Shown: positions 9,565 through 20,696, counted from the stretch's first letter. The stretch is 39,432 nucleotides of DNA from Rhizomucor pusillus (GCA_900175165.2 FWWN02000165.1:205-39636), one strand, 5' to 3'. Made by a program: numbers and translations. The notes: generated by a model not told the origin, from the letters alone.

Positions 9565-10326
9565 ATGAATAGATTGAAGCAAGCGCATCCTCCACCCTTG
9601 CAATTTTTCGTGCATTCTGACATCCCTCGGCAGCCCATTATTGGCACCGTTGATGTCAAGCCTGATGGATGGGGCAGGTTTCGAACGATCGCTCATGCAA
9701 TATACGGGGACGAAAGCAAATTCTGGAAAGTCAAGGAAGATATGCTCGCTTGTTACAATCGTAACCTGGCCAAATACAAGCAGTATTTCACCAGCATGTA
9801 CAATCTTACGAAATCCGAGACACAGTTTCCTATGGACTTGATAGCATCGGTGACAATTCGGCTTGTCCAATGGAATATTGGTTCTCCACTCCAGGTTGGG
9901 CACAGTTGGGCAGCGGATACTTTCCGCACGCCGGTTGCTGTGTACCCTGACAATAGCGGTCCTGTTCCTCCCCTTCTTTATCTCCCATTCGAAGGACCTG
10001 TACAAAGAAATCAATTACCTTTGCCAATAATCATGCAACTTGTCAATGGCTGCCATTAGACAACCGTCAACTTGCGACGAGGCATGAAAATCCATTGGCC
10101 CATCACAGAAAGGCATATAATATTCGCGTGCAAGCAAATGGGCATAACAAACAATCTACGCAAGATCATTTGTCGCATGCTATCAATCAAAAAGTCCTCG
10201 TTCTCATTGACTAAAATGCAATCATGGTTATTATTATTCTTATTGGATCAAAATCCAAGCATTAAAAGAAATTGCAGCGTAAAGCCCTTAATGGTTCTGG
10301 TGACGATCTTACGGACACCGCATTGA
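9565..10326 (+). pseudogene. inactivated OTU-domain fragment, probably MULE-associated
   Basis: The block from 9565 to 10059 reads as an OTU-type cysteine protease domain: KPDGWGRFRTIAHAIYGDES, then WKVKEDMLACYNRNLAKYKQ, AADTFRTPVAVYPDNSGP and LPIIMQLVNGCH. In active OTU proteins the first motif is DG-x-C-x-F-R. Here the Cys position holds Gly. The catalytic-His motif (NGCH) is followed at 10057 by TAG where the family has an aromatic residue, and the same frame then continues as TTVNLRRGMKIHWPITERH to 10326. Both catalytic halves are therefore damaged. In mucoralean genomes OTU domains often form the C-terminus of MULE transposases, which fits the MULE fragment upstream. An independent OTU gene is the alternative. 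Confidence 0.65.
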
Positions 10327-10330
10327 TTAT

Positions 10331-10704
10331 TAGAAATAGAACCGCTCATTACATTTGGAAACCTGTGCGACGGTATACAGTGATTAGGCAGGTGGGGTGC
10401 CCCTAGCAATTCCCTTTTATCAATCACTTGGAGTGTTTCGTTAGCTAAGACTAGGCGAGCCTACTGTTTTCAGAGGAAAACAATGAAAGGGAAGGATAGA
10501 AAGGACAGTTAACGAATTGATTATGCAAATGCTGATGTTCCAATAGACGTTTTTCTTGGAAATCGTTGTTGACCTGAATATACTACATACATAAGCGGTA
10601 AATATTATTATTATTGGCACAGTACACGTTTCTCTGAGATATAAAGAGTGCAGCATACAAAGTTACTTCCGTCGAGGAAGACATCGCAAAAGCCAAATAA
10701 GCTA
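10331..10704. other. intergenic, no gene seen
   Basis: About 370 AT-rich bases between the OTU fragment and the 3' end of the transporter gene. Nothing recognisable. It presumably includes the transporter 3' UTR and one edge of the transposon remnant; I could not find terminal inverted repeats. Confidence 0.4.
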
Positions 10705-12531
10705 TTAATATTTGTACACAAAGTTAGGGTTTTGCTTATCTGTGAGATCATCGAATGAATGAAGACCCTTCTCATCCAGTTCTTCCTTATGTTGTTCTAA
10801 GTAAGCGGCCTTCTTCTTGTTCTGATAGATAAAATACCATCTCAATGCAACTAGCCAAATAATCAGAACCACGTAGCATCCAATGTGAACGGCAAATGCC
10901 AAGAAATATCTAGGTGCATCTTGTGAGCGGAACAATTGAGGACCTTTGGAGAAAGACTGAAGGTTAAGAGAGACGTATGAGTTAAACGGGGAACTTGTCC
11001 TTACCGATGGCGTTGCCTGCTGCCCAGAAAATAAAGTTCATCGCTGTTGCAACAGCTTTCTTGGTCTGACCGCCAACGTTTATGGTTAGCAGCGAGAGGG
11101 ATAAGGTTTGTGCACCCCAGAAGGACACAACAAGATAATAACACAGCAAGAGACCAGCTTGCATGGCTTTGGATGTGTTTGGTACGATCATGAGAACAAT
11201 AGTGCCCGCGATGGACCTATTTTTTACAGCTGTGTTGTAAGTAAAATGAAACTCTTTGCGTAAATGGCACACTTACGGAACTACGTAAGCGATCATGATA
11301 GGAATGTTGTGTCCATAGCGGTTTGAAAGGTAGGTTGAAGAAAGCAGACAGAACATAATATACGCACCAAGTACCATAGCCAAAAGTTGAGTTTGTAAGA
11401 CGGTAAAGCCAAAACCTGAAATGATCAGGTTTGCAAAGGCGCCAATGCCAGAATTCGGTAAGGATGTGAGGAAGTTGACGGCACAGTATGACCAGCACTG
11501 CAGTTATATATCTGTCAGTAAACATGCGTACATATTGGAGGGTGTAGAGTTCAGTTTGCAGATATATATTTTACCTGTGGATCCTTGAGAGCTTCGTAGA
11601 ACTGCTCTACACGGAATTTCTTGTTCTGGATACCTGTTCGGTTGGATCGAACGCGTTCGATAAGTAGTTTTTTATCTTCTTCGCTGTAGCATTTAGCACG
11701 CATGGGTCTGTCTGGCAAGACAAAGAGCACATATAGACCCCAAAGGAAAGTAAAGCAACCATAAGTTAGGAACAGTGCTTGCCATGACAAGATGGCACCG
11801 TCTTTTCCGATATGCGGGAATCCGTAAGCAAGTAGACCTCCCACAATTTGCTGGAAACCATTCATCATGAACCATAGGGTGACTATCATCGGCTGCTCAC
11901 TTCGTTTGTACCACATGCTCGACATGAACATTAAGATAGGCTGACAACTTGCTTCAAAAATACCGAGCAGAGTTTGCACGATAACAAGACCTAGAAAGTT
12001 ATGGCAGAGAGCGTGAAAAGCAAGGACAGCACTCCATGCACAAATATTGAACACAAAGAACTTGGCAATGGGCAGACGCTGGATTAACCAATTGATTGGG
12101 TATTCCACGAATAAGATAGCAATGTAAATACATGTCGTTAGCCAAGAATAATACACAATTGTAGTTGGCACTGAGCACTATTTTCTCGCTGTCAATTTAT
12201 TCAAAGTACATACCTGTTGACCAACGAGACTGGTATCTTGCGGCAGGCCCATGATAGATGAGAAAGAAAGAGTTCCTTTATCCAGTGCTTGAATGAAGTA
12301 CGAAATAACCATGATAGGCAGGATACGCCGGTCAATCATCCTTCGCAGCCTTCGATTTGTTACTTCATCGATCTCAATGACTTCCGTAGTTGCATATTTT
12401 GCAACTTCGGGATCAAGTCTTCCACTGCTGTCAGCAACAGCGGACTCTTGCCCGGCATCCTCAATGTAAGCCAGATCAACATCCTTGATCTTCTCGTCAA
12501 CGTGAACCTTCTCATTTGCCGTCGCCGACAT
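10705..12531 (-). CDS. MFS transporter, anion:cation symporter (allantoate/pantothenate-type)
   Basis: This is a proton-coupled importer of small organic anions or vitamins in the plasma membrane. The Dal5/allantoate permease branch of the major facilitator superfamily fits; the substrate cannot be read from sequence. Exon 1 (12531-12214) encodes a hydrophilic, acidic N-terminus and the first helix (RRILPIMVISYFIQALDKGT). Exon 2 (about 12177-11575) covers helices 2-6, including YSWLTTCIYIAILFVEYPIN, the loop IQRLPIAKFF and FEASCQPILMFMSSMWYKRS (a typical ACS-family motif). Later exons carry the C-terminal helices (GFGFTVLQTQLLAMVLGAYI; FWAAGNAIG) and a charged cytosolic tail ending FVYKY-stop at 10705. 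About 12 helices in total and the usual length for the family. A TATA box lies 126 bases upstream of the ATG. Confidence 0.88.
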
Positions 12532-12656
12532 CCTTGATTGCCGCCCAAAAATGCACGATTATGAATGTATAAGGATACGGAGAGAGAGTGCGTGTACAGG
12601 ACGAACGCACGCGAAGATGTAAAGTCGAGTGGAATGATCTGAATTGCATGCCCTGC

Positions 12657-12664
12657 CTTTTATA
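12657..12664 (-). promoter_or_regulatory. TATA box of the MFS transporter gene
   Basis: On the minus strand this reads TATAAAAG, a near-consensus TATA element, 126 bases upstream of the transporter ATG at 12531. The spacing leaves room for a 5' UTR of roughly 90-100 bases. No other candidate gene on this strand explains it. Confidence 0.45.
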
Positions 12665-12699
12665 GATAACCCAGTTTCCGCAAGTTCCTCACATTTTAA

Positions 12700-13320
12700 C
12701 AACGTTTCCCACCAAGGAGATTTATAGGGGTTTTTGAATTGAGCTTGGTTACGCCGTCTTTTGCTACCTGAGTCCTGAATTTTCACACCGTTGACCATTC
12801 CAGACACATGGTAACGTAAGAAAACGCATCCTCGGATGTCCGCAGGTTCATTTTTTGATGTAGTCCATTTCGGAATGGATAGTTACAGCAATAGCAACTA
12901 GAACAAAGACAAGCGCATGTAAGAGAAGAAATGGACTGGGATGAAAATAATTTAATATACTCTGCAGTGACATCACGCTGGTCAATCTTAACTTTATAGT
13001 TCATTTAATGCTGTCAGTATTGCTGCAGCAGTAGCAGCAGCCACCAATGTTAGCAAAAGCCCACGAACTCGGGAAGGATAGGAACGATAAGATGTCTCTT
13101 CACAGTTTGCTACCATGCATGTCACGGGACTCTGCCGTTGGGATCCGGGGATTCCCTGCTTCTCAAAAATCTACACAGTTAACTCGTCTTTAACCTTTTC
13201 ACTACCATCTGGCCCGTACATCAATTATCATTCTTTCACCAGATTGCACTCTTGAAAGTAGGTAAATCCGTCAGTAAGTCCTTTTCCATCATCATAAAAA
13301 TAATCTAACAATCAAGATAC
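12700..13320. other. intergenic, no gene seen
   Basis: Upstream of the transporter promoter I see only short open frames on both strands with no recognisable protein. A short GCAGCAGTAGCAGCAGCC run (about 13023-13040) is low-complexity. The stretch may include further regulatory sequence for the transporter. Confidence 0.35.
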
Positions 13321-13326
13321 TCGTAG

Positions 13327-14040
13327 TTATCGACCATTCTCTTCAAATAGCGTACCAGAAAAGTATTCTTCATAGACAAATGATCGATGATCGGTGATAA
13401 ACTTACTGATTACCATATGCAATTCGTTAATACAAACTATCCGCCGCGAGAAACCATCTTGATATGTTCGTATCTGCTTCTTGGGAAGATCGATTAACTG
13501 CCAAACCATTGACCTGTTCCTTCAAGATTCATAACCCTTCTCCCTAGTCACCCTCTTTCCATCCGCTCGAAAATCTTCTTGATCAATAATATGTGAAGGA
13601 AGAAAAGCCAAACAATCATGGGAATGTAAATGGGCAGTTTTCTTGCATTTATTCATCACTCTTTAAACCAATAGTGCCGTTCCGTTCATGTTTAGCCATG
13701 TTTAGCAATACAGTGTAAAACCAACGATTATCCAGGAACCACCAACGAGGAGGCGGCATAGTCGGTGACAAACTTGACCAACTTGAAGGGACTCCCGAGG
13801 CACACATTCGCAGGCGAAATTACGAAACTGCGCGCGTCCTTGCGAGGAGATTCAAGTTGAATTGTCTGCATGTTTGGAGCTTGTTCAATGTTTGCAGCAG
13901 GATCTAGCAATCTGGTTAGCCATATAGCAAGTGCTATCTCGTTAGCTTGGCAAAATCTTTTTTGAGAGAGTGTAGAGTTGCTCCACAAACTCCTGCCATA
14001 GATGTAGAGCTTTAACTACAGAAAGCGAGTAGCGAACGCG
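13327..14040 (-). pseudogene. coding-like remnants of an unknown protein
   Basis: Two minus-strand open blocks (13988-13728 and 13509-13327) have protein-like composition. The first contains SPFKLVKFVTDYAA; the second contains QDGFSRRIVCINELHMVISK. A further block just upstream (about 14035-13942) reads VKALHLWQEFVEQLYTLSKK before a stop. The blocks are in different frames and no intron model joins them cleanly. I cannot assign a family. They look like a decayed member of a lineage-specific gene family or of a transposon. Confidence 0.25.
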
Positions 14041-14508
14041 CCCATCATCGTAGCTGTGCCGGTTATGAACATCATTCTGTACGATATTATGTACCGAAGT
14101 ATTCGACTTCCTTGCCAGTTGATAACCTCCTTAGCGAGCATTCATGGAAGCCAATTTTTTGTAGCTTTTATTGCTGTTGATGTAAAGTATCTGTATAAGA
14201 GGAAAGCTACATATACAAACTGGATCTATGGCTCTACTTGAAGTGTCGGATAAGAATTTAAAGTCATCAAATAGAACGTAAGTCTTGCTTTTCGCTGCAA
14301 TAATAAAACGGATACAACTGCAGAGTGGTACAGTAATCAATGCACTTATCCAGAGTTGAAAAACTGTGAACTATCGTTGTATTGCTCTATTTTCTGTTTT
14401 GGTGGAGTCGCCAAGAGAAAAAGTGAAACAATCGCCGCATAATTATCTGAGCATGGATCATGCAGGTTTGTATCACTTGCTTCCTTTCCCAAAACCAACT
14501 TGGTCTGT
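14041..14508. other. upstream region of the anoctamin gene
   Basis: About 470 bases without a recognisable gene, containing short spurious frames on both strands. It should hold the promoter and 5' UTR of the TMEM16 gene. No clear TATA box is seen. An ATG at 14453 is not in frame with the chosen start. Confidence 0.35.
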
Positions 14509-17155
14509 ATGGCTTCAGAAGGTCGCACTGACGGTCCGGAAAGTTTCCAGCACCTGTTCCCTCCTATGGCGGTAATAAAGACGCCTGAGGTGGAAACGCC
14601 ACCGCAACTCCACCAGCAACAGCAGAGGTCGACAAACGCGACGAATTCAAACAGCAGCGGCGACCTCGAGCAGGTCGATTATGTCCTTGTCTTCAAATTC
14701 CCAACATCAAGCAAACATCGTCAAGACGAGCAAAACAAAGTCATGAACGAGTTGAAGCGTCTTATCTCTAAACTTCAACGCGTCAGTTTGCGGTTCCAAG
14801 TCAAACCTGGTCGTACCAAGGATACGCTTTTAATATTGATCTATTGTCCTGAAGATACTCTTTATGAAGAATTCAAACGCGAACGGTAAGAAAAGCAAAC
14901 TGCATGAAACTATGTGTAAATGGACATTGTATTAATATCAATATGTAGGATACGCGATTTCTTGCTTGGTATCCGTGTCCAGGGAATGGAGAAGCAGCAG
15001 GACTCTGAAGATTTTGCAGACGAAGAGTACCAGCACTTGACGGAGGCAGAGAGACTGAGAATTGTACATGAAATATTAACTGGACCAGAAAATGAAGGTG
15101 GAGCGAGTATCTCACCGAATGTCGATCCGTATGTGGAGAGCATCATGCCCTTGCACAATGCGGAATTTGATCATGTGGGTATTCACGGAGATGGTGGGTT
15201 CCAGAGCAGCAGACTGATAATATCAAAAGGCATGGATCAGAGCATGGTCGAAAAAATGGCTAATTAGCAGGAAAGACCTGAATAGCATCCGGGACCATTT
15301 TGGAGAAAAGGTAAGACCCAATTGCCTAGTCATACCAAGACAATCGGTTCCTAAATCTTTCCCTGTAGATCGCATTTTACTTTGCATTTGTACAGAATTA
15401 CCTAATCTGGCTCACCGCACCTGCATTGCTTGGATTTCTCATTACGATAACGGGAGCGCGATCGCTGAGTACCTGGTACTCTTTGACCATGCTAGTCTGG
15501 TCAGTACTGTTTATTGAAGCATGGAAAAGACAAGAGAAGGAATTGGCAGCTACCTGGAACGTTCGCAACTGTTCAAAGCACGAAAAACGTCGATTGGAAT
15601 TTAAAGGTGACAAGACTGTTCTGGACCCAGTGACTGGTGAAGAAATGCCATATGCTCCTATCTGGAAGATTTTCCTTCGCAGGGCAATGTCTCTACCAGG
15701 AGTTGCAGTTGGAGCGGTTGCTTTAGCGCTTATTGTGGCTGGCGTCATCGCCATTCAGTTGTTCTTGCACGAGTATTACACTGGACCATTCCATCAAATT
15801 TTGGTAAGTCAAATCTAACAAGGAATAATTCATCAGTGTATTGAGACAATGTAGCATTACACACCAACTATCCTTTATGTACTTTTTATTCCCACCATGT
15901 CCAACATTTATAGCTACTGGGTGCGACTGCTTAATGACTGGGAAATGCACAAGACAGAGTCTTCCTGGGAATACCACTACACCCAGAAGATCTTTATTGC
16001 AAACTTCCTCGTATCTTACCTCTCCTTAGTAAGTCCAGGCCAATTAGCTGCATGTTTGGCTATCAAAGCAGACACTAATGAAAATATTATCACAGTTCTT
16101 TATCGGCTGGATATACATTCCATTTGGCGAGCATGTTTTGCCATACTTGACAGAATTGAATATCAGCCACGAGCACAAAAAGGTCGACTTTCAACGCCTG
16201 CAAGGCCAGCTTATATACTTTATTGTCACTGGGCAGATCATTGGATTCTGCACTGAAATGTTGTTGCCTTATGCTATGAACCTTATCATGGCGAAGGTCA
16301 AGCGACTTGCCAAGAAGGATACGAACGAGAACGCTGCTAAGACTGCTGCCAGTGAAGGACGTCTCCTGGAAAAGATCTACAAGCAGGTCGATCGCCCTGA
16401 ATACAACATCTATACCGATTATGTTGAAATGGTCATTCAAGTAAGTTATCGAGTTATTGCGTCAGATCATTATAAAGGATTTAACATTTGTTCTCTAGTT
16501 TGGCTATGTAAGCATGTTTTCAACCGTCTGGCCCTTGACGGCATTGTGCTGCATTGTTAATAACTGGATTGAGCTACGCGGGGATGCAGTCAAGTTGTGC
16601 AAGTATACACGGTAAGCAGTAGCATAACATTTTGCCGACTAGTATATATTCTGACCTGCAACTGCTCTTTAGTCGCCCCGTACCTTTGCGAGCAGAAGGC
16701 GTCGGCCCATGGATTGGCAACATAGTACGTGTTTATTGCATCCGTTGCCAAAGCACTTTTCATGCTTACATTTTTACAATTAGGAAACTCTAACCTGGTT
16801 ATCCTCTATTACCATGGCATCGTTTGCTTACATGTTCCATCCGTCGACCAATCTTCATTCGCCGTACACTCCAATCTTTGCGCTGCTAGCAGTATTGCTT
16901 TCTGAACACTTGTATGTAGTTGTCCAGCTCGTGGTCCGCGGAGCCTTGAATGCCATACCCTCTGTCTCCGATATTCTCGTTCGAAAACAAGAATTTAAGA
17001 TGAAAGAAGTCTGGCTCAATCGTCTGCGCCTTCAAAAATCCACGGGTACCAAGCGAGCCGACACTGGCACAGCCGGCGCTGTAACTGAATCTGAAGCTAA
17101 GGAACAGGAGGACGAAGGTATCCGTCTTATTCAAAGTGCATTCAAGACTGAATAA
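14509..17155 (+). CDS. TMEM16/anoctamin family protein (Ist2/afTMEM16-like), one apparent frameshift
   Basis: Fungal TMEM16 proteins are calcium-dependent lipid scramblases or ER-plasma membrane tethers. Exons: 14509-14886, 14949-15310, 15369-15803, 15855-16028, 16096-16440, 16499-16611, 16673-16724 and 16784-17155. A soluble N-terminal ferredoxin-like domain ([33 protein letters not shown]) is followed by [12 protein letters not shown]. The hydrophobic core follows: [71 protein letters not shown] and [13 protein letters not shown], with family acidic sites among the later helices. It ends QSAFKTE-stop. In exon 2 the frame closes at TAG near 15265, but the family sequence resumes one base out of frame after an A6 run at 15251-15256. 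This is either a sequencing or assembly error or a real mutation. An AATAAA at 17188 may serve as poly(A) signal. Confidence 0.88.
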
Positions 17156-17187
17156 TAGCGTCATATTTCTTGGTAGTTTTAATTATG

Positions 17188-17193
17188 AATAAA
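17188..17193 (+). terminator. AATAAA polyadenylation signal of the anoctamin gene
   Basis: A perfect AATAAA lies 33 bases after the TAA of the TMEM16 gene, in AT-rich sequence and followed by a GT-rich stretch (ttgtgtgtatg). The spacing suits 3' end formation. Confidence 0.45.
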
Positions 17194-17221
17194 GGCTTGT
17201 GTGTATGCACTGTAAAGTACA

Positions 17222-17349
17222 GTATATCACGTCTCGAGGATATCGATATGCTTATCTGCCTTCATATTCTCCTAAGCTGAACCCAATTGAGCAATTCTGG
17301 TCTGCCGCTAGAAGCAAAGTTAAGCGCCATAGATTCTGGAAAGAGACTC
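17222..17349 (+). mobile_element. Tc1/mariner (IS630-type) transposase C-terminal fragment
   Basis: One frame reads SRGYRYAYLPSYSPKLNPIE, then QFWSAARSKVKRHRF. This is the C-terminal catalytic signature of Tc1/mariner-IS630 transposases, in which the third acidic residue of the DDE/D triad sits in NPIE. The preceding two-thirds of the protein is absent. The reading continues only a few residues before a TGA that lies inside the left terminal repeat of the DIRS element. The fragment is dead. Confidence 0.8.
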
Positions 17350-17414
17350 GACGGTCGTGAAGACTCCTGTCAACTCCACGAGACTGTCGGAATTACCTAT
17401 GAGATGATGTATGC
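17350..17414 (+). repeat. left inverted terminal repeat of the DIRS element
   Basis: The sequence starts GACGGTCGTGAAGACTCCTG and contains GACTGTCGGAATTACC. It pairs with the reverse complement of about 20632-20696, which starts GACGGTCTTGAAGACCCC. About 53 of 65 positions agree by eye, with one gap. Confidence 0.75.
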
Positions 17415-17549
17415 TTTGACCTTCTTCTCGCCTTTACTGAGCAAATTCAACTAAAGTACTCATATAAACCAGTAGCGTACCATGTTGAAATAAATTCAGG
17501 TCCTCTTTTCCCTCAGGACAATTCCGACGTCAAGAAGCCCTTCCCTAGG

Positions 17550-18019
17550 ATGGATTCTAACAGTCACCTTGAATCTTCTGCTATTCCTCCCCATGAGACC
17601 TCTGCTCTCCAAGAGTTAAACACTCGAGTTCAAGCTCAACAACATCTTATCGAGGAACTTCGTTCTACTGTAGCTAGTTCCCGTTTGCCGCAAAGCACAC
17701 TCTTCCCACTTGCCCGCATTATGAATGGTCTTTTTCGGCCGATTTACTTGCTCGTCTCCCGGACTTGTCTTCTGAATTATTTTCTAACGTGCTTGACGAT
17801 GATACTAAACGTTCACTCATCGAAATTTACCCGCCTCTCCAGACTGTTCGATATCAGCCGCCGAATGCGCTACCTCAGGCTCATGCTCGTTTTTCTCGTA
17901 TTCAAGCCAGGGAAGATGCAACGCTTAAAAACATACAATACCAAATCTCGGTCATTTTCCGTTTTCCTTTGGATGTTGTTGCTTTTGAACTCTTGGACCT
18001 CAAGCGGTTGCTGACCTGA
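17550..18019 (+). pseudogene. DIRS ORF1 (Gag-like), frameshifted
   Basis: An ATG at 17550 opens a frame with a short coiled-coil segment (ALQELNTRVQAQQHLIEELR). The frame then drifts. The coding-like reading continues from about 17765 in another frame (LFSNVLDDDTKRSLIEIYPP, then ALPQAHARFSRIQAREDATL) to a TGA at 18017. The two need a shift near 17730-17765. Similar Gag-like segments precede RT in fungal DIRS elements. I see no zinc knuckle. Confidence 0.55.
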
Positions 18020-18061
18020 TCCACAAGAAGGCAATAGAAGAAGTTTCAATCATAGCCTCGG

Positions 18062-19640
18062 TTTTTGCAGCTCGATCTTCATCGTCCCCAAGGGAACACG
18101 AGGCTTCCAGCCGATCTTCAATTTACGGCGTCTCAACAGCCATCTTACTGCCTCATACTTCAAGATGGAAACCATTCAAGAGATCATGCGGATGCTTCGG
18201 CCTCACGACTTTCTTACTTCTATCGATCTGACGGACGCCTTTCTTCATATTTTGGTTCACAAGGCTTCTCGACGCTATCTACGTTTTCGTTGGGAAGGCA
18301 GAACATACCAATTTCGAACAACTCCTTTCGGGCTATTCCTCGATCCATGGCTCTTTACAAAGATAACATGGCCAATTTTGACCCGGGCTCCTTCGCAAGG
18401 GATTCGGGTCAGGCTTATCTGGACGATTGGATCGTCACGGACAAGACTTCCCGGGAGACGGAACAACACACCTCGATCATTGTAAACAAACTGCAGGTAT
18501 TAGGTTGGCTAGTGAACACCACCGAGTCAATGTTGGACCCGTCTCAGGTTCTTCATCACCTAGGTTACGAACTGGATACTCGCATCATGACAATCCGTCT
18601 GCCGGGTGACAAGCTGCGAGACCTTCGTCGCTCCATCCAGCAGTTATTGAAACATCCGGTACAAACACCACGAAGAGTTCACAGCCTGACAATGCGCATC
18701 CAAGCGGCGACCATAGCCATTTTCCCGGCTCGACTTTGCACACAACACCTAATGCGCTTCAAGAATCAAATTGTCAAACGTCTGAATGATTGGGGTCGTC
18801 ACCATCAACTGACGCAAGGTTGTACCAAGGAACTCCAGTGGCGGGTGGAGAATCTACAACTCTGGAACGGTAGATCAATCATTCCACAGGCACCAAAACA
18901 CGCCCTCTATGTGGACGCCAGCGACAGAGGCTGGGGCGCACACTGGAGGAACAAACGAATCAGTGGTCTTTGGTCTCGGGAGGAAGCTCAGCAACCCATC
19001 AATTGGCGAGAGTTGAAGGCCGTCGAGCTAGCACTTCAGACATTCCGTTCTCTACGTCAGACATCCATTCGGATCCGCACAGACTATGTGACGTCACTAA
19101 CATACATCAATCGTCAAGGAGAAACTCGCTCGACAGTCTTGTCCGACCTAGCCTCATCCCTTTGGAAAATGTGTCTCCCGCAAACTCCAACTGACAGCGG
19201 AACATATTTCTGGCAAGAACACCATCGCGGACATCGAATCTCGCTGCTTTTATGCGAAATGCGCATGGTGAAGTATTCCAATAAAAAAGCTCAGATGCTC
19301 AACTTTGAGCAATTTCCAGAGTACCCGATTCTCAAAAACTATTTGGCAACCTGTTTATATAAGGGAGCCCACCCTTTTAACTTTTTTTTCTTTTTTGATT
19401 CTCATCATATTAGATATTTCAGTACTCTCAGATTAGTATGTATATATGAAACAATAAAATAGCTCAATACAACAGAAAAGAGTCACACGTACATCAATGG
19501 AGACTCTCTCACAAAACCTTCCCAGAACATCGATCGTCTCTGGGGGCCTCATACAATCGATCTCTTTGCGAATCGGAACACGACTCTCCTAACAACTTAC
19601 GTATCTTGGAAACAGGATCCGCAAGCAGTTGCGACCAACG
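18062..19640 (+). pseudogene. DIRS reverse transcriptase and RNase H, frameshifted
   Basis: The first part reads, in one frame, SIFIVPKGTRGFQPIFNLRR, then LTSIDLTDAFLHI and YQFRTTPFG, the RT fingers and palm. At about 18410 it shifts by one base into the frame carrying the catalytic YLDDWIV motif. That frame then holds HLGYELDTRIMTIRLPGDKL and the RNase H start ALYVDASDRGWGAHW with NWRELKAVELAL. All are typical of DIRS RT-RH. The 465-codon open frame loses homology after about 19240, and the RNase H tail (near 19600-19640) resumes in other frames. The catalytic DD survives, but the protein cannot be made as it stands. Confidence 0.78.
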
Positions 19641-20613
19641 CGTTGACGCTCAATTCGGGCGAGCTCAAGAACTCGTTTGTCCATCCCTCTTGGAACCTTA
19701 TCTCGACATGCTTGCAGAAGATTGTTCACAAACGACTCACAGTGACTCTGGTGACTCCTCTTTGGCCGAGCGCTCCCTGGTTTCCAACGCTGACTTCGCT
19801 GGCGCTGGAAGCACCTCTTATCCTCGATCCGCCGAGAACAATTCAGCTAGCAACTCCCCTCACACCTTGACCCTTCACCAATCCGAAGTGGAAACTCTCC
19901 ATCTAACGGGTCTGCGGCGACGCTTCGAATATACCGGCCCTTCGAAGGAGGCCCAAGACGCGCTCACTACTGCTTTAACATCCAAAACAAGCGCCTCCAA
20001 GACCGCTTTCCCGCGCAGTGGTAAATTTGTCCCCTACGCTTAGGTACTTGGCTTCATTCCCCAGGGATGACAACTTTTCGCTCCTACAGACGAACTTGAA
20101 GACGGCTTCCTCTTAGGTTTGGTTGGTCCTCTTCGACCTTCCGACTTGAATCGGAGTAATTTGCAGGCCTGCTGTGTGGACTCGGATAGTCATCTTCAAC
20201 TGTGCATTGTTGCTCCCAAGGAAACGCGCAAAAATCAATGCATCATCAAGTCCATTCTTATCCATCTCAACACCTTTGATGATTCTCTGTGCCCTGTGGC
20301 TGCGTCCAGCTCCCTACGGGACCATCCTGCCGCTTGTAACGTCCGCCCACTGGCGGCTCTTTTTGTTGACTCGCGCTACCCAAATCGTCCAGTAAAGGTT
20401 CAAACCATTCGGGCAAGGCGTCTTTCCGCAGATGCTCGTCCCACTCCATCAGTTCGCTCTTTGGGTTCGCACTTGACATTACATTCGGGTGTCCCTTTAG
20501 ACAACGTTATAACCCGTGGCAATTGGTCCTTCTCAACACTGTTTCAAGACCATTATCGGCGGGATCGCTCAGTTCGCACCAATTTTATGAATTTATTACT
20601 ACGGTCTTCTTGA
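19640..20613 (+). pseudogene. DIRS tyrosine recombinase, broken
   Basis: Up to 20041 two overlapping frames alternate (LVTPLWPSAPWFPTLTSLAL in one; RRRFEYTGPSKEAQDALTTA in the other). The C-terminal catalytic half is open from about 20119 to 20613: PLRPSDLNRSNLQACCVDSD, then HLQLCIVAPKETRKN, SVRSLGSHLTLHSGVPLDNV and ITRGNWSFSTLFQDHYRR. The last HYRR carries the expected nucleophilic Tyr of DIRS recombinases. Stops at about 20041 and frame changes show decay. Confidence 0.7.
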
Positions 20614-20631
20614 CGTCCTCGTCTCTGGAGT

Positions 20632-20696
20632 TGGCTGTATCATTTCGTCGGTAAGTCCGACAGTCCGGTGGAATTGACGGGGTCTTCAAGACCGTC
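20632..20696 (-). repeat. right inverted terminal repeat of the DIRS element
   Basis: Read on the minus strand it begins GACGGTCTTGAAGACCCC and matches the left end at 17350-17414. It lies 19 bases after the recombinase stop. Confidence 0.75.

Larger units (their letters stand above)
17350..20696 (+). mobile_element. decayed DIRS-type retrotransposon with inverted terminal repeats
   Basis: DIRS elements replicate by reverse transcription but integrate with a tyrosine recombinase. The order here is Gag-like region, RT-RNase H, then tyrosine recombinase. The ends are imperfect inverted repeats of about 65 bases: 17350-17414 matches the reverse complement of roughly 20632-20696 at about 80% by eye with one gap. 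Both begin GACGGTC and share GACTGTCGGA. The internal frames are broken by frameshifts and stops, so the element is inactive. No target-site duplication was found, which is normal for DIRS. The internal complementary region typical of intact DIRS was not identified. Confidence 0.82.

Noticed and set aside
9538..10014. 158-codon minus-strand frame
   Set aside because: Antisense to the OTU fragment, which has clear motifs on the plus strand.
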